Positions 41,228 through 50,968 of a stretch of 64,000 nucleotides of DNA are shown here, one piece after another. The first letter of the stretch is position 1; each line of letters opens with the position of its first letter. The notes under the pieces are model-generated. The model had not been told where the DNA came from, ran no database searches, and saw only the letters and a program-made list of their open reading frames with translations. Source of the stretch: Streptomyces sp. APSN-46.1 (GTDB lineage Bacteria; Actinomycetota; Actinomycetes; Streptomycetales; Streptomycetaceae); contig NZ_JALGRF010000006.1 of NCBI RefSeq assembly GCF_022815725.1, forward strand, positions 62,001-126,000. Reading direction: 5' to 3'. A program made the position numbers and the translations under genes.

Positions 41228-41760
41228 GAGAACAACCGCTATCAGGGGGTTGCGGTTCCCTTCAAGAAACGTGGTCTGCGCCACAGTTGCGCCCGAAGGG
41301 GTTTAACCGGGCGCGCCGCGCGGCTTATTGACGGCGTAACGGACCAAACGGACATGCCCCCGCAAGGCTGTGATCAAGGGGTTTCAGCAATAAGTCCGAA
41401 TTGATCTGCGCCTACCATTCCTCGGCACTGATGGCCAAGCCCTCTTTCGGTGGCACTCATTCCGAGTGGCGCAGGTCACAAGAACGTCACGTCGTAGGGG
41501 TGCTGTGGCCCGCTCGTGACCTCCCTGTGAGGGAGTCGCCGAGTTCGTGAACGGATGCACACCCTCCGTACACGTCCCGCCCCACACGTCCCCGGACCCT
41601 CACGCGCCCCTGCGACCCCCCGGCGCCCCTCTCGCCCCGCCGCGTCCACTCCCGTACCGGGGGGTCCCCCGGCCGGGCGACGCGGATCCCCTTACCCCGA
41701 CCGCCACCCGGGTCGCAAATTTGCCTGCAAGGGACACGTTTGATAATGCGATGAGGTCTT
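41228..41760. other. Long intergenic region between NlpC/P60 gene and nuo promoter
   Basis: No convincing gene was found. It holds the 5' leader of the minus-strand hydrolase gene, a small hairpin CTCCCT-GTG-AGGGAG (41521-41535) and an inverted repeat CACTC-n5-GAGTG (41454-41468). Short ORFs here have no RBS or family signature. Confidence 0.5.
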
Positions 41761-41821
41761 CTACCTGCGGTAACGCCCCTGGATGTCACCTTTGGTGATC
41801 ATGTGGATGCTTCGCGTATGT

Positions 41822-41905
41822 AGATCACCACTCAGCGGACTTCATGATCGTTCGTCGGGTGGTGGAGATCACAAACTCGGTGTTGTAACCCGTGTCGCAG
41901 ATCAC
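41822..41905 (+). promoter_or_regulatory. Three AGATCAC direct repeats upstream of nuo
   Basis: AGATCAC occurs at 41822-41828, 41866-41872 and 41899-41905, spaced 44 and 33 bp (close to whole helical turns). A related inverted GTGATCA lies at about 41795-41801. Repeats on one face of the helix suggest binding of an activator or repressor; the protein is unknown. Confidence 0.4.
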
Positions 41906-41939
41906 AGACCGGCAGGCATAGGATGCGCAGCAGTCCGGC

Positions 41940-41957
41940 TTGTGAACTGCCTCACAT
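41940..41957. promoter_or_regulatory. Probable Rex operator of the nuo operon
   Basis: TTGTGAACTGCCTCACAT matches the Rex box TTGTGAA-n4-TTCACAA: the left half is perfect and the right half matches 5 of 7. It lies 56 bp before nuoA. In S. coelicolor Rex, an NADH/NAD+ sensor, is known to repress nuo. A -10-like TAGGAT is at 41919-41924. Confidence 0.7.
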
Positions 41958-42013
41958 GCAGCAGGCCGGCGCGGCGGTCCAACGGTCAAGGACGACTGGA
42001 AGGAGCGAGGAGC

Positions 42014-42373
42014 GTGAATGCGTACGCGCCCATCCTCGTGCTCGGCGCCCTCGGCGCAGGGTTTGCGATCTTCTCCGTGGTCATGGCCACGCTGATCGGC
42101 CCGAAACGGTACAACCGGGCAAAGCTTGAAGCGTATGAGTGCGGCATCGAGCCGACTCCGGTGCCGGCCGGCGGCGGCCGCTTCCCCATCAAGTACTACC
42201 TGACGGCGATGCTCTTCATCGTCTTCGACATCGAGGTTGTCTTCCTCTACCCCTGGGCCGTCACCTTCGACTCCCTGGGGATCTTCGGGCTCGTCGAGAT
42301 GCTGCTCTTCGTGCTCACCGTCTTCGTCGCCTACGCCTACGTCTGGCGCCGCGGCGGCCTGGAATGGGACTGA
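42014..42373 (+). CDS. nuoA: NADH-quinone oxidoreductase subunit A
   Basis: A 119-residue membrane subunit of complex I with three TM helices. The conserved loop KLEAYECGIEPTP (residues about 37-49) holds the redox-sensitive Cys near the quinone site, and D-I-E-V-V-F-L-Y-P-W is the family's second-helix motif. GTG 42014 has GGAG 8 nt upstream. It heads the 14-gene nuo operon. Confidence 0.96.
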   Translation: MNAYAPILVLGALGAGFAIFSVVMATLIGPKRYNRAKLEAYECGIEPTPVPAGGGRFPIKYYLTAMLFIVFDIEVVFLYPWAVTFDSLGIFGLVEMLLFVLTVFVAYAYVWRRGGLEWD

Positions 42374-42388
42374 GGGGCTGAATTTTCC

Positions 42389-42943
42389 ATGGGACTGGAA
42401 GAGAAGCTGCCGAGCGGCTTTCTGCTGACCACCGTCGAACAGGCCGCGGGCTGGGTGCGCAAGTCATCCGTCTTCCCGGCCACCTTCGGCCTCGCGTGCT
42501 GTGCCATCGAGATGATGACCACCGGAGCCGGCCGGTACGACCTGGCCCGGTTCGGCATGGAGGTCTTCCGCGGCTCGCCGCGCCAGGCCGATCTGATGAT
42601 CGTGGCCGGCCGGGTCAGCCAGAAGATGGCGCCCGTGCTGCGGCAGGTGTACGACCAGATGCCCGCTCCCAAGTGGGTCATCTCCATGGGCGTTTGCGCC
42701 TCTTCGGGTGGAATGTTCAATAACTACGCGATCGTCCAGGGCGTCGACCACATCGTCCCCGTGGACATCTACCTGCCCGGCTGCCCGCCCCGCCCCGAGA
42801 TGCTGTTGGACGCGATCCTCAAGCTCCACCAGAAGATCCAGGGCTCCAAGCTCGGCGTGAACCGGGAAGAGGCGGCGCGCGAGGCGGAGGAGGCGGCTCT
42901 CAAGGCCCTCCCCACCATCGAGATGAAGGGGTTGCTCCGGTGA
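42389..42943 (+). CDS. nuoB: NADH-quinone oxidoreductase subunit B
   Basis: A 184-residue peripheral-arm subunit carrying cluster N2, the last Fe-S centre before quinone. The adjacent Cys pair (LACCAIEMM), MGVCASSGG and LPGCPPRPE give the four ligands. It is 15 bp after nuoA and overlaps nuoC by 4 bp. The Ala/Glu-rich C-terminal tail is a little longer than in enterobacterial NuoB. Confidence 0.97.
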   Translation: MGLEEKLPSGFLLTTVEQAAGWVRKSSVFPATFGLACCAIEMMTTGAGRYDLARFGMEVFRGSPRQADLMIVAGRVSQKMAPVLRQVYDQMPAPKWVISMGVCASSGGMFNNYAIVQGVDHIVPVDIYLPGCPPRPEMLLDAILKLHQKIQGSKLGVNREEAAREAEEAALKALPTIEMKGLLR

Positions 42944-43677
42944 GCGACGACCCGGCCGTGGAGAACGGCAACGCCAAGAACGGGAACAACGTTCCTGCCC
43001 CCCGGGCCTCCGCCGGCCCCGAGGTGATCGGCGTCCGCAAGGGCATGTTCGGCGCCAACAACGGCGGGGACACCAGCGGCTACGGCCGCCTCGTGCGCAC
43101 CGTGGCCCTGCCGGGCCCGAGCCTGCGCCCGTACGGCTCGTACTTCGACGAGGTCGTCGACGAGCTGGAGGGGGCGCTGGAGGAGCAGGACCTGCTCCCC
43201 GAGAACGCCATCGAGAAGGTCGTGGTCGACCGGGGGGAGCTCACCCTCCACATCGCCCGCGAGCACCTCGTCCAGGTGGCCTCGACCCTGCGCGACGACC
43301 CGGCCCTGCGCTTCGAACTCTGCACCGGCGTCAGCGGCGTCCACTTCCCCGAGGACAAGAGCCGCGAGCTGCACGCCGTCTACCACCTGCGCTCGATCAC
43401 CCACGGCCGGGTCGTGCGGCTGGAGGTCTCCGCCCCGGACAGCGACCCGCACGTTCCCTCGCTCGTCTCCGTCTACCCGACCAACGACTGGCACGAGCGC
43501 GAGACGTACGACTTCTTCGGCCTGATCTTCGACGGGCACCCGGCCCTCACCCGGATCATGATGCCGGACGACTGGCAGGGCTTCCCGCAGCGCAAGGACT
43601 ACCCGCTCGGCGGCATCCCCATCGAGTACAAGGGCGCCCAGATCCCGGCTCCCGACCAGCGGAGGTCGTACAGCTGA
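42940..43677 (+). CDS. nuoC: NADH-quinone oxidoreductase subunit C
   Basis: A 245-residue peripheral-arm subunit that stabilises the quinone module. The 30-kDa-subunit signature appears as W-H-E-R-E-T-Y-D-F-F-G-L-I-F-D-G-H-P-x-L-x-R-I-M-M-P-D-D-W. An N-terminal extension of about 60 residues (Asn/Ala-rich, then VIGVRKGMFG) is typical of actinobacteria. It is separate from nuoD, unlike the fused NuoCD of E. coli. Confidence 0.96.
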   Translation: MSDDPAVENGNAKNGNNVPAPRASAGPEVIGVRKGMFGANNGGDTSGYGRLVRTVALPGPSLRPYGSYFDEVVDELEGALEEQDLLPENAIEKVVVDRGELTLHIAREHLVQVASTLRDDPALRFELCTGVSGVHFPEDKSRELHAVYHLRSITHGRVVRLEVSAPDSDPHVPSLVSVYPTNDWHERETYDFFGLIFDGHPALTRIMMPDDWQGFPQRKDYPLGGIPIEYKGAQIPAPDQRRSYS

Positions 43678-45017
43678 TGTCCACCAACAATCACGCCTCC
43701 GCGGACCAGGCCTCCGCGCGCGAGACCACCGAAGGCACCGTCTACACCGTCACCGGCGGCGACTGGGACGAGATCGTCCAGTCGGCGGCCCGCGCGGACG
43801 ACGAGCGGATCGTCGTCAACATGGGTCCGCAGCACCCGTCCACCCACGGCGTGCTCCGCCTGATCCTGGAGATCGACGGCGAGACGGTCACCGAGGCCCG
43901 CTGCGGTATCGGCTACCTGCACACCGGCATCGAGAAGAACCTCGAATTCCGGAACTGGACGCAGGGCACCACCTTCGTGACGCGCATGGACTACCTGACG
44001 CCGTTCTTCAACGAGACGGCGTACTGCCTGGGCGTCGAGAAGCTGCTCGGCATCACCGACCAGATCCCGGACCGCGCCACCGTCATCCGCGTCCTGCTGA
44101 TGGAGCTCAACCGGATCTCCTCCCACCTGGTGTGCATCGCCACCGGCGGTATGGAGCTGGGCGCGACCACGATCATGATCTACGGCTTCCGCGACCGCGA
44201 GCTGATCCTCGACATCTTCGAGCTGATCACCGGCCTGCGCATGAACCACGCGTACGTCCGCCCCGGCGGCCTCGCCCTGGACCTGCCCCCGGGCGCCGTC
44301 GACCAGCTCCGCGACTTCGTGAAGACGTTCAAGAGGAACCTGCCGGAGTACGACAAGCTCGCCACCGGCAATCCCATCTTCAAGGCCCGCATGCAGGACG
44401 TCGGCTACCTCGACCTCACCGGCTGCATGGCCCTCGGCGCCACCGGCCCGATCCTGCGCTCGGCCGGCCTGCCGCACGACCTGCGCAAGTCGGACCCGTA
44501 CTGCGGTTACGAGAACTACGAGTTCGACGTGCCGACCACCGAGAGCTGCGACTCCTACGGGCGGTTCCTGATCCGCCTGGAGGAGATGCGCCAGTCGCTC
44601 CGGATCGTCGAACAGTGCCTGGAGCGGCTGGAGCCGGGCCCGGTGATGGTCGCCGACAAGAAGATCGCCTGGCCGGCGCAGCTCGCGATGGGCCCGGACG
44701 GGCTCGGCAACTCCCTCGACCACATCAGGAACATCATGGGCACCTCCATGGAGGCCCTCATCCACCACTTCAAGCTGGTGACCGAGGGTTTCCGGGTGCC
44801 GGCCGGGCAGGCGTACTCGGCCGTCGAGTCGCCGAAGGGCGAACTCGGCGTCCACGTCGTCTCCGACGGCGGCACGCGTCCCTACCGGGTCCACTTCCGC
44901 GACCCGTCCTTCACCAACCTCCAGGCCATGGCGGCGATGTGCGAGGGCGGCATGTTCGCCGACGTCATCGTCGCCGTCGCCTCCATCGACCCCGTGATGG
45001 GAGGCGTCGACCGATGA
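43677..45017 (+). CDS. nuoD: NADH-quinone oxidoreductase subunit D
   Basis: A 446-residue 49-kDa-type subunit that with NuoB forms the quinone pocket. NMGPQHPSTHGVLR with its quinone-contacting His, GYLHTGIEK and the near-C-terminal YRVHFRDPSF are present. Its ATG shares a base with the nuoC stop (TGATG). The first 40 residues are a low-conservation extension. Confidence 0.97.
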   Translation: MSTNNHASADQASARETTEGTVYTVTGGDWDEIVQSAARADDERIVVNMGPQHPSTHGVLRLILEIDGETVTEARCGIGYLHTGIEKNLEFRNWTQGTTFVTRMDYLTPFFNETAYCLGVEKLLGITDQIPDRATVIRVLLMELNRISSHLVCIATGGMELGATTIMIYGFRDRELILDIFELITGLRMNHAYVRPGGLALDLPPGAVDQLRDFVKTFKRNLPEYDKLATGNPIFKARMQDVGYLDLTGCMALGATGPILRSAGLPHDLRKSDPYCGYENYEFDVPTTESCDSYGRFLIRLEEMRQSLRIVEQCLERLEPGPVMVADKKIAWPAQLAMGPDGLGNSLDHIRNIMGTSMEALIHHFKLVTEGFRVPAGQAYSAVESPKGELGVHVVSDGGTRPYRVHFRDPSFTNLQAMAAMCEGGMFADVIVAVASIDPVMGGVDR

Positions 45018-45757
45018 CAGAGATCAGCCTCGGGATGCCGCGGCTTCCCGCCCCCGACTTCCCGGCCGACGTACGCGAGCGGCTCGAAGCGGACGCGAAG
45101 GAAGTCATCGCCCGCTACCCCGACAGCCGCTCCGCGCTGCTGCCGCTGCTGCACCTCACCCAGGCGGAGGAGGGCTACGTCTCGCGCACCGGCATCCGGT
45201 TCTGCGCCGAGGTCCTGGGCCTGACCACCGCCGAGGTCACGGCCGTCGTCACCTTCTACACGATGTACCGGCGCAAGCCCTCCGGCGACTACCAGGTCGG
45301 CGTCTGCACCAACACCCTGTGCGCGGTCATGGGCGGCGACGCCATCTTCGACGAGCTCAAGCAGCACCTCGGGGTCGGCAACAACGAGACCACCCCCGAC
45401 GGCAAGGTCACGCTGGAGCACATCGAGTGCAACGCGGCCTGCGACTACGCCCCCGTGGTGATGGTCAACTGGGAGTTCTTCGACAACCAGACCCCCGAAT
45501 CCGCCAAGGCCATGGTGGACGACCTGCTCGCCGGCCGCCCGGTCGCCCCGACCCGGGGCGCGCCGCTGTGCACGTACAAGGAGACCGCCCGGATCCTGGC
45601 CGGTTTCCCGGACGAGCGCGCGGGAGCCGTCGAGGCGAGCGGCGGCGCCGGCCCGGCCTCACTGATCGGCCTGCGCATCGCCCGCGGCGAGACCCCGCAG
45701 CACGGCAAGGTCGTGCACCCGCGCGGCGAGGCCACCGGCACCGAGGAGGGGGAGTGA
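45014..45757 (+). CDS. nuoE: NADH-quinone oxidoreductase subunit E
   Basis: A 247-residue thioredoxin-like subunit with the 2Fe-2S cluster N1a. Ligands are in VCTNTLCAVMGG and IECNAACDYAPV. It is longer than the E. coli protein (166 residues) owing to a C-terminal extension of about 70 residues, usual in Streptomyces. ATG 45014 overlaps nuoD as ATGA. Confidence 0.96.
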   Translation: MTEISLGMPRLPAPDFPADVRERLEADAKEVIARYPDSRSALLPLLHLTQAEEGYVSRTGIRFCAEVLGLTTAEVTAVVTFYTMYRRKPSGDYQVGVCTNTLCAVMGGDAIFDELKQHLGVGNNETTPDGKVTLEHIECNAACDYAPVVMVNWEFFDNQTPESAKAMVDDLLAGRPVAPTRGAPLCTYKETARILAGFPDERAGAVEASGGAGPASLIGLRIARGETPQHGKVVHPRGEATGTEEGE

Positions 45758-47103
45758 TGACGGTGACCGCCGAAGCGCACGCGAACGGCGCCCCGGAGAA
45801 GCTGCTGGCACCCGTGCTGTCGGCGTTCTGGGACGAGCCGGAGTCGTGGACGCTGGAGACCTACCGACGCCACGAGGGGTACGAGGGCCTGCGCAAGGCG
45901 CTCGCGATGACCCCGGACGACCTCATCGCGTACGTGAAGGACTCCGGTCTGCGCGGACGCGGCGGCGCGGGCTTCCCCACCGGAATGAAGTGGCAGTTCA
46001 TCCCGCAGGGCGACGGAAAGCCGCACTACCTCGTCGTGAACGCGGACGAGTCGGAGCCGGGAACCTGCAAGGACATCCCCCTTCTCTTCGCCAACCCGCA
46101 CTCCCTCATCGAGGGAATGATCATCGCCTGCTACGCGATCCGTTCGCAGCACGCCTTCATCTACCTGCGCGGCGAGGTCGTACCGGTCCTGCGGCGCCTG
46201 CACGAGGCGGTGCGCGAGGCGTACGAGGCCGGATACCTCGGAAAGGACGTTCTGGGGAGCGGCCTCGACCTCGACATCACGGTGCACGCGGGAGCGGGCG
46301 CGTACATCTGCGGCGAGGAGACGGCACTGCTCGACTCCCTCGAAGGCCGGCGCGGTCAGCCCCGGCTGCGTCCTCCCTTCCCTGCCGTCGAAGGGCTCTA
46401 CGCGTGCCCCACTGTCGTCAATAACGTCGAGTCCATCGCCTCGGTTCCCGCGATCCTGAACAAGGGCAAGGACTGGTTCAAGGCGATGGGGACCGAGAAG
46501 TCCCCCGGCTTCACGCTGTATTCGCTCTCCGGGCACGTCGCCGGCCCCGGCCAGTACGAGGCCCCGCTCGGCATCACCCTGCGCCAGCTCCTCGACATGA
46601 GCGGCGGGATGCGCCCCGGCCACCGGCTGAAGTTCTGGACCCCGGGCGGCTCCTCCACCCCGATGTTCACGGACGAGCACCTGGACGTCCCGCTCGACTA
46701 CGAGGGCGTGGGCGCCGCCGGCTCGATGCTCGGCACCAAGGCCCTCCAGTGCTTCGACGAGACGACCTGCGTGGTGCGGGCCGTCACCCGGTGGACCGAG
46801 TTCTACGCCCACGAGTCCTGCGGCAAGTGCACGCCCTGCCGCGAGGGCACGTACTGGCTGGTCCAGTTGCTGCGCGACATCGAGGCCGGGAAGGGCGTGA
46901 TGTCCGACCTCGACAAGCTGAACGACATCGCCGACAACATCAACGGCAAGTCCTTCTGCGCGCTCGGCGACGGCGCCGCCAGCCCGATCTTCTCCTCGCT
47001 CAAGTACTTCCGCGAGGAGTACGAGCGGCACATCACGGGCAAGGGCTGCCCCTTCGACCCCAGGAAGTCGACCCTCTGGGCTGACACGGAGGTGAACGCA
47101 TGA
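45757..47103 (+). CDS. nuoF: NADH-quinone oxidoreductase subunit F
   Basis: A 448-residue NADH- and FMN-binding subunit, where electrons enter complex I. Motifs: GRGGAGFPTGMKW (NADH), NADESEPGTCKD (FMN), GAGAYICGEETALL and the 4Fe-4S ligands ESCGKCTPCREG plus the later FCALGD. ATG 45757 shares a base with the nuoE stop and follows GAGGAGGGGG; GTG 45754 is in frame three bases earlier. Confidence 0.97.
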   Translation: MTVTAEAHANGAPEKLLAPVLSAFWDEPESWTLETYRRHEGYEGLRKALAMTPDDLIAYVKDSGLRGRGGAGFPTGMKWQFIPQGDGKPHYLVVNADESEPGTCKDIPLLFANPHSLIEGMIIACYAIRSQHAFIYLRGEVVPVLRRLHEAVREAYEAGYLGKDVLGSGLDLDITVHAGAGAYICGEETALLDSLEGRRGQPRLRPPFPAVEGLYACPTVVNNVESIASVPAILNKGKDWFKAMGTEKSPGFTLYSLSGHVAGPGQYEAPLGITLRQLLDMSGGMRPGHRLKFWTPGGSSTPMFTDEHLDVPLDYEGVGAAGSMLGTKALQCFDETTCVVRAVTRWTEFYAHESCGKCTPCREGTYWLVQLLRDIEAGKGVMSDLDKLNDIADNINGKSFCALGDGAASPIFSSLKYFREEYERHITGKGCPFDPRKSTLWADTEVNA

Positions 47104-49607
47104 CCGTCACCAGTAATGCACCCGCAGGTGGCGGCGAGGCAGTGGTCCCGCCCGAGGACCTGGTCTCCCTGACCATCGACGGCATCGAACTGTCCGTCCC
47201 CAAGGGGACCCTCGTCATCCGGGCCGCCGAGCAGATCGGCATCGAGATCCCCCGGTTCTGCGACCACCCCCTCCTCGACCCGGTCGGCGCCTGCCGGCAG
47301 TGCATCGTCGAGGTCGAGGGCCAGCGCAAGCCGATGGCCTCCTGCACCATCACCTGCACCGACGGCATGGTCGTCAAGACCCAGCTCACCTCCGAGGTCG
47401 CCGAGAAGTCCCAGCGCGGGGTGATGGAGCTGCTGCTCATCAACCACCCGCTGGACTGCCCCGTCTGCGACAAGGGCGGCGAGTGCCCCCTGCAGAACCA
47501 GGCGATGTCGCACGGAAACGCCGAATCCCGTTTCGAGGGCAGGAAGCGCACGTACGAGAAGCCCGTGCCGATCTCCACGCAGGTGCTGCTGGACCGCGAG
47601 CGGTGCGTGCTCTGCGCGCGCTGCACCCGGTTCTCCACCCAGGTGGCCGGCGACCCGATGATCGAGATGCTGGAGCGCGGCGCGCTCCAGCAGATCGGCA
47701 CCGGTGAAGGCGACCCCTTCGAGTCGTACTTCTCCGGCAACACCATCCAGATCTGCCCCGTCGGCGCCCTCACCTCGGCCGCCTACCGGTTCCGCTCCCG
47801 CCCGTTCGACCTCGTCTCCTCCCCGAGCGTGTGCGAGCACTGCGCGGGCGGCTGCGCGACCCGGACCGACCACCGCCGCGGCAAGGTGCTGCGCCGGCTG
47901 GCCGCCGAGGACCCCGAGGTCAACGAGGAGTGGATCTGCGACAAGGGCCGCTTCGCGTTCCGCTATGCGCAGCGCCCCGACCGCCTGACCACCCCGCTGG
48001 TGCGCGGCGCCGACGGGATCCTCGCCCCGGCGAGCTGGCCCGAGGCCCTGGAGGCCGCGGCCGCCGGGCTCGCCGCCGCGCGCGGCCGGGCGGGCGTACT
48101 GACCGGCGGCCGGCTCACCGTCGAGGACGCGTACGCGTACGCCAAGTTCGCCCGGGTGGTGCTGGACACCAACGACATCGACTTCCGGGCCCGGATCCAC
48201 AGTGCGGAGGAGGCCGAGTTCCTGGCCGCCACCGTCGCGGGTACGGGCAAGGACCTCGACGGCAAGGGGGTCACCTACGCCTCCCTGGAGGCGGCCCCCG
48301 CCGTGCTGCTCGCCGGCATCGAGGCCGAGGAGGAGGCCCCCGGGGTCTTCCTGCGGCTGCGCAAGGCCCACCGCAAACACAAGCAGCGGACCTTCGCCCT
48401 CGCCCCCTTCGCCACCCGCGGCCTGGAGAAGGCGGGCGGCACCCTGCTGGCCGCCGCCCCCGGCACCGAGCCCGAGTGGCTCGACGCACTGGCCTCCCGG
48501 ACCGGCCTGGAGGCCGGCGGGGCCGCTGCCGCCGACGCGCTGCGCCGGCCCGGCGCCGTCATCGTCGTCGGGGAGCGCCTCGCGGGCGTGCCCGGCGCGC
48601 TGACCGCCGCCGTACGGGCCGCCACCGCGACCGGGGCCACCCTCGTGTGGATCCCGCGCCGGGCCGGGGAGCGGGCCGCCGTAGAGGCGGGCGCGCTGCC
48701 GTCCCTGCTGCCCGGCGGCCGCCCGGCCACCGATCCGCGGGCCCGCGACGAGGTCGCGACCGCCTGGGGCCTGGACGAACTCCCGCACCGCTACGGCCGC
48801 GACACCGGCCAGATCATCGAGGCCGCCGCCGGGCGCGAGCTCTCCGCCCTGCTGGTCGCGGGCGTCGAGGTCGCGGACCTGCCGGACCCGGCCCGCGCCC
48901 GGCTCGCCCTCCAGGAAGCCTTCGTGGTCTCCCTGGAACTGCGGCCCGGCGAGGTCACCGACCACGCCGACGTGGTCCTCCCGGTCGCCGCGGTGGCCGA
49001 GAAGTCGGGCGCGTTCATCAACTGGGAGGGCAGGGTCCGCCCGTTCGAGGCGGCCCTCAAGCCCGACCAGATGACCCGCCGGCTCGCCCCGGCCGACCAC
49101 CGCGTCCTGCACATGCTGGCCGACGCCGCCGACCGGCCGATCGCGCTGCCCGACGTACACGCCGTACGCCGGGAGCTCGACGGGCTCGGCCCGTGGGCCG
49201 GGGAGCGCGCGTCCGAGCAGTCCGCGGACACCGCGCCGGTGCCCCGCCCCGGCGCGGGCGAGGCGGTCCTCGCGGGGCACCGGCTCCTCCTCGACCAGGG
49301 ACGTCTCCAGGAGGGCGACGACGCCCTCGCCGGCACCCGCCACGAGGCGAGCGCCCGGCTGTCGGCCGCCACGGCCGCCGAGACGGGCGTCAAGGACGGC
49401 GACGTCCTCGCCGTCACCGGCCCGGCCGGATCCGTGGAACTCCCGCTCCGGATCACCGAGATGCCCGACCGGGTGGTCTGGCTCCCCCTGAACTCCACCG
49501 GATCGGGCGTCCTCGCCGACACCGGCGCCCGCCCGGGCACCCTCGTACGGATCGGTCCGGCGACCCCGGCCGGCGCGGGCGACACCACTGCGGAGGTGGG
49601 CGCGTGA
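47100..49607 (+). CDS. nuoG: NADH-quinone oxidoreductase subunit G
   Basis: An 835-residue electron-wiring subunit. The N-terminal 2Fe-2S domain (CDHPLLDPVGACRQC...MASC) is followed by CPVCDKGGECPLQ, ERCVLCARCTRF with CPVGALT, and the C-x2-C-x3-C site of the molybdopterin-type domain (CEHCAGGC, then WICDKGRF). The C-terminal half is a degenerate oxidoreductase fold without cofactor. Codons are very GC-rich, which creates an 846-codon antisense shadow frame. Confidence 0.96.
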   Translation: MTVTSNAPAGGGEAVVPPEDLVSLTIDGIELSVPKGTLVIRAAEQIGIEIPRFCDHPLLDPVGACRQCIVEVEGQRKPMASCTITCTDGMVVKTQLTSEVAEKSQRGVMELLLINHPLDCPVCDKGGECPLQNQAMSHGNAESRFEGRKRTYEKPVPISTQVLLDRERCVLCARCTRFSTQVAGDPMIEMLERGALQQIGTGEGDPFESYFSGNTIQICPVGALTSAAYRFRSRPFDLVSSPSVCEHCAGGCATRTDHRRGKVLRRLAAEDPEVNEEWICDKGRFAFRYAQRPDRLTTPLVRGADGILAPASWPEALEAAAAGLAAARGRAGVLTGGRLTVEDAYAYAKFARVVLDTNDIDFRARIHSAEEAEFLAATVAGTGKDLDGKGVTYASLEAAPAVLLAGIEAEEEAPGVFLRLRKAHRKHKQRTFALAPFATRGLEKAGGTLLAAAPGTEPEWLDALASRTGLEAGGAAAADALRRPGAVIVVGERLAGVPGALTAAVRAATATGATLVWIPRRAGERAAVEAGALPSLLPGGRPATDPRARDEVATAWGLDELPHRYGRDTGQIIEAAAGRELSALLVAGVEVADLPDPARARLALQEAFVVSLELRPGEVTDHADVVLPVAAVAEKSGAFINWEGRVRPFEAALKPDQMTRRLAPADHRVLHMLADAADRPIALPDVHAVRRELDGLGPWAGERASEQSADTAPVPRPGAGEAVLAGHRLLLDQGRLQEGDDALAGTRHEASARLSAATAAETGVKDGDVLAVTGPAGSVELPLRITEMPDRVVWLPLNSTGSGVLADTGARPGTLVRIGPATPAGAGDTTAEVGA

Positions 49608-50965
49608 ACGCGGTACAGCTGGCTGCGGAGGACCTGTCCCTGTTCGGCACGGACCCCTGGTGGCTCGTCGTCGTCAAGGCGGTGTTCTGCTTCGCCTTCC
49701 TGATGGTGACGGTGCTCTTCTCCATCGTGTGGGAGCGCAAGGTCGTCGCCTGGATGCAACTGCGCATCGGCCCCAACCGGCACGGCCCCTGGGGCATGCT
49801 CCAGTCGCTCGCCGACGGCGTGAAGCTGATGCTGAAGGAAGACCTCATCGTCAAGCGGGCCGACAAGGTGGTGTACGTCCTGGCCCCGATCATCGCGGCG
49901 GTCCCGGCCTTCATGGCCATCGCGGTGATCCCCTTCGGCCCGCCCGGCGACGAGGTCTCGATCTTCGGCGTGCGCACCACGATGCAGCTCACCGACCTGC
50001 CCATCGCGATGCTGTACATCCTCGCGGTGGCCTCGGTCGGCATCTACGGCATCGTCCTCGCGGGCTGGTCATCGGGCTCGACGTACCCGCTGCTCGGCGG
50101 TCTGCGCTCCTGCGCGCAGATGATCTCGTACGAGATCGCGATGGGGGCCGCGTTCGCCTCGGTCTTCCTCTACTCCGGGTCGATGTCGACCTCGGCGATC
50201 GTGGAGGCCCAGGCGGACCGCTGGTACATCATCCTGTTGCCGGTCTCCTTCATCATCTACGTCGTCACCATGGTCGGCGAGACGAACCGCGCCCCCTTCG
50301 ACATGCCGGAGTCCGAGGGCGACCTGGTCGGCGGCTTCAACACCGAGTACTCCTCCATCAAGTTCGCGCTGTTCATGCTGGCCGAGTACGTCAACATGGT
50401 CACCGTCTCGGCGGTCTCGGTCACCCTCTTCCTCGGCGGCTGGCGGGCCCCGGCGCCGATCTCGACGTACTGGGAAGGCGCGAACCACGGCTGGTGGCCG
50501 ATGCTCTGGTTCGTCCTCAAGGTCCAGCTGCTGCTGTTCTTCTTCATCTGGCTGCGCGGCACGCTGCCCCGCGTCCGCTACGACCAGCTGATGAAGCTCG
50601 GCTGGAAGGTCCTCATCCCGGTCTCCCTGGTCTGGCTGATGCTGGTCGCCACCGTCCGCGCGCTGCGGAACGAGAACTACGACTTCCAGCAGATCGTGCT
50701 CTACGTCGGCGGCGGCGTCATCGCCGTCCTGCTGCTGTCCTTCGTCGCGGACCTCTTCCGCGACAAGAAGGAGAAGGCGGCCGCCGAGGAGGCCGGACAG
50801 GCCGCGGTGAGCGAGCCCTTCGACCCGCTGGCGGGCGGATTCCCCGTACCGCCCAAGCCCGGCCAGGAGCTGGCACCCGTACCGCGCAGGCGGCCTCGCC
50901 ACCAGCGGGAGCTGATTGTCAGTGGCGGGACGAATACTGACAGTGACCGAGAGGAGGAGGGTTGA
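49604..50965 (+). CDS. nuoH: NADH-quinone oxidoreductase subunit H
   Basis: A 453-residue membrane subunit linking the peripheral arm to the proton-pumping arm. WMQLRIGPNRHGPWG and GETNRAPFDMPESEGDLVGGFNTEYS are the two family signatures lining the quinone tunnel. Eight or nine TM helices are visible. A charged C-terminal tail of about 75 residues after the last helix is an actinobacterial extension. Confidence 0.97.
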   Translation: MNAVQLAAEDLSLFGTDPWWLVVVKAVFCFAFLMVTVLFSIVWERKVVAWMQLRIGPNRHGPWGMLQSLADGVKLMLKEDLIVKRADKVVYVLAPIIAAVPAFMAIAVIPFGPPGDEVSIFGVRTTMQLTDLPIAMLYILAVASVGIYGIVLAGWSSGSTYPLLGGLRSCAQMISYEIAMGAAFASVFLYSGSMSTSAIVEAQADRWYIILLPVSFIIYVVTMVGETNRAPFDMPESEGDLVGGFNTEYSSIKFALFMLAEYVNMVTVSAVSVTLFLGGWRAPAPISTYWEGANHGWWPMLWFVLKVQLLLFFFIWLRGTLPRVRYDQLMKLGWKVLIPVSLVWLMLVATVRALRNENYDFQQIVLYVGGGVIAVLLLSFVADLFRDKKEKAAAEEAGQAAVSEPFDPLAGGFPVPPKPGQELAPVPRRRPRHQRELIVSGGTNTDSDREEEG

Positions 50966-50968
50966 GAC

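Noticed and set aside
41228..41600. Possible ydaO (c-di-AMP) riboswitch ahead of the NlpC/P60 gene
   Set aside because: Related genes in actinobacteria often have one, but the conserved core could not be recognised by eye. A covariance-model search with the ydaO-yuaA model would decide.
46803..49343. 846-codon minus-strand ORF opposite nuoF/nuoG
   Set aside because: GC-rich mirror frame with biased composition and no family motifs; the plus strand encodes intact NuoF and NuoG with all cluster ligands.
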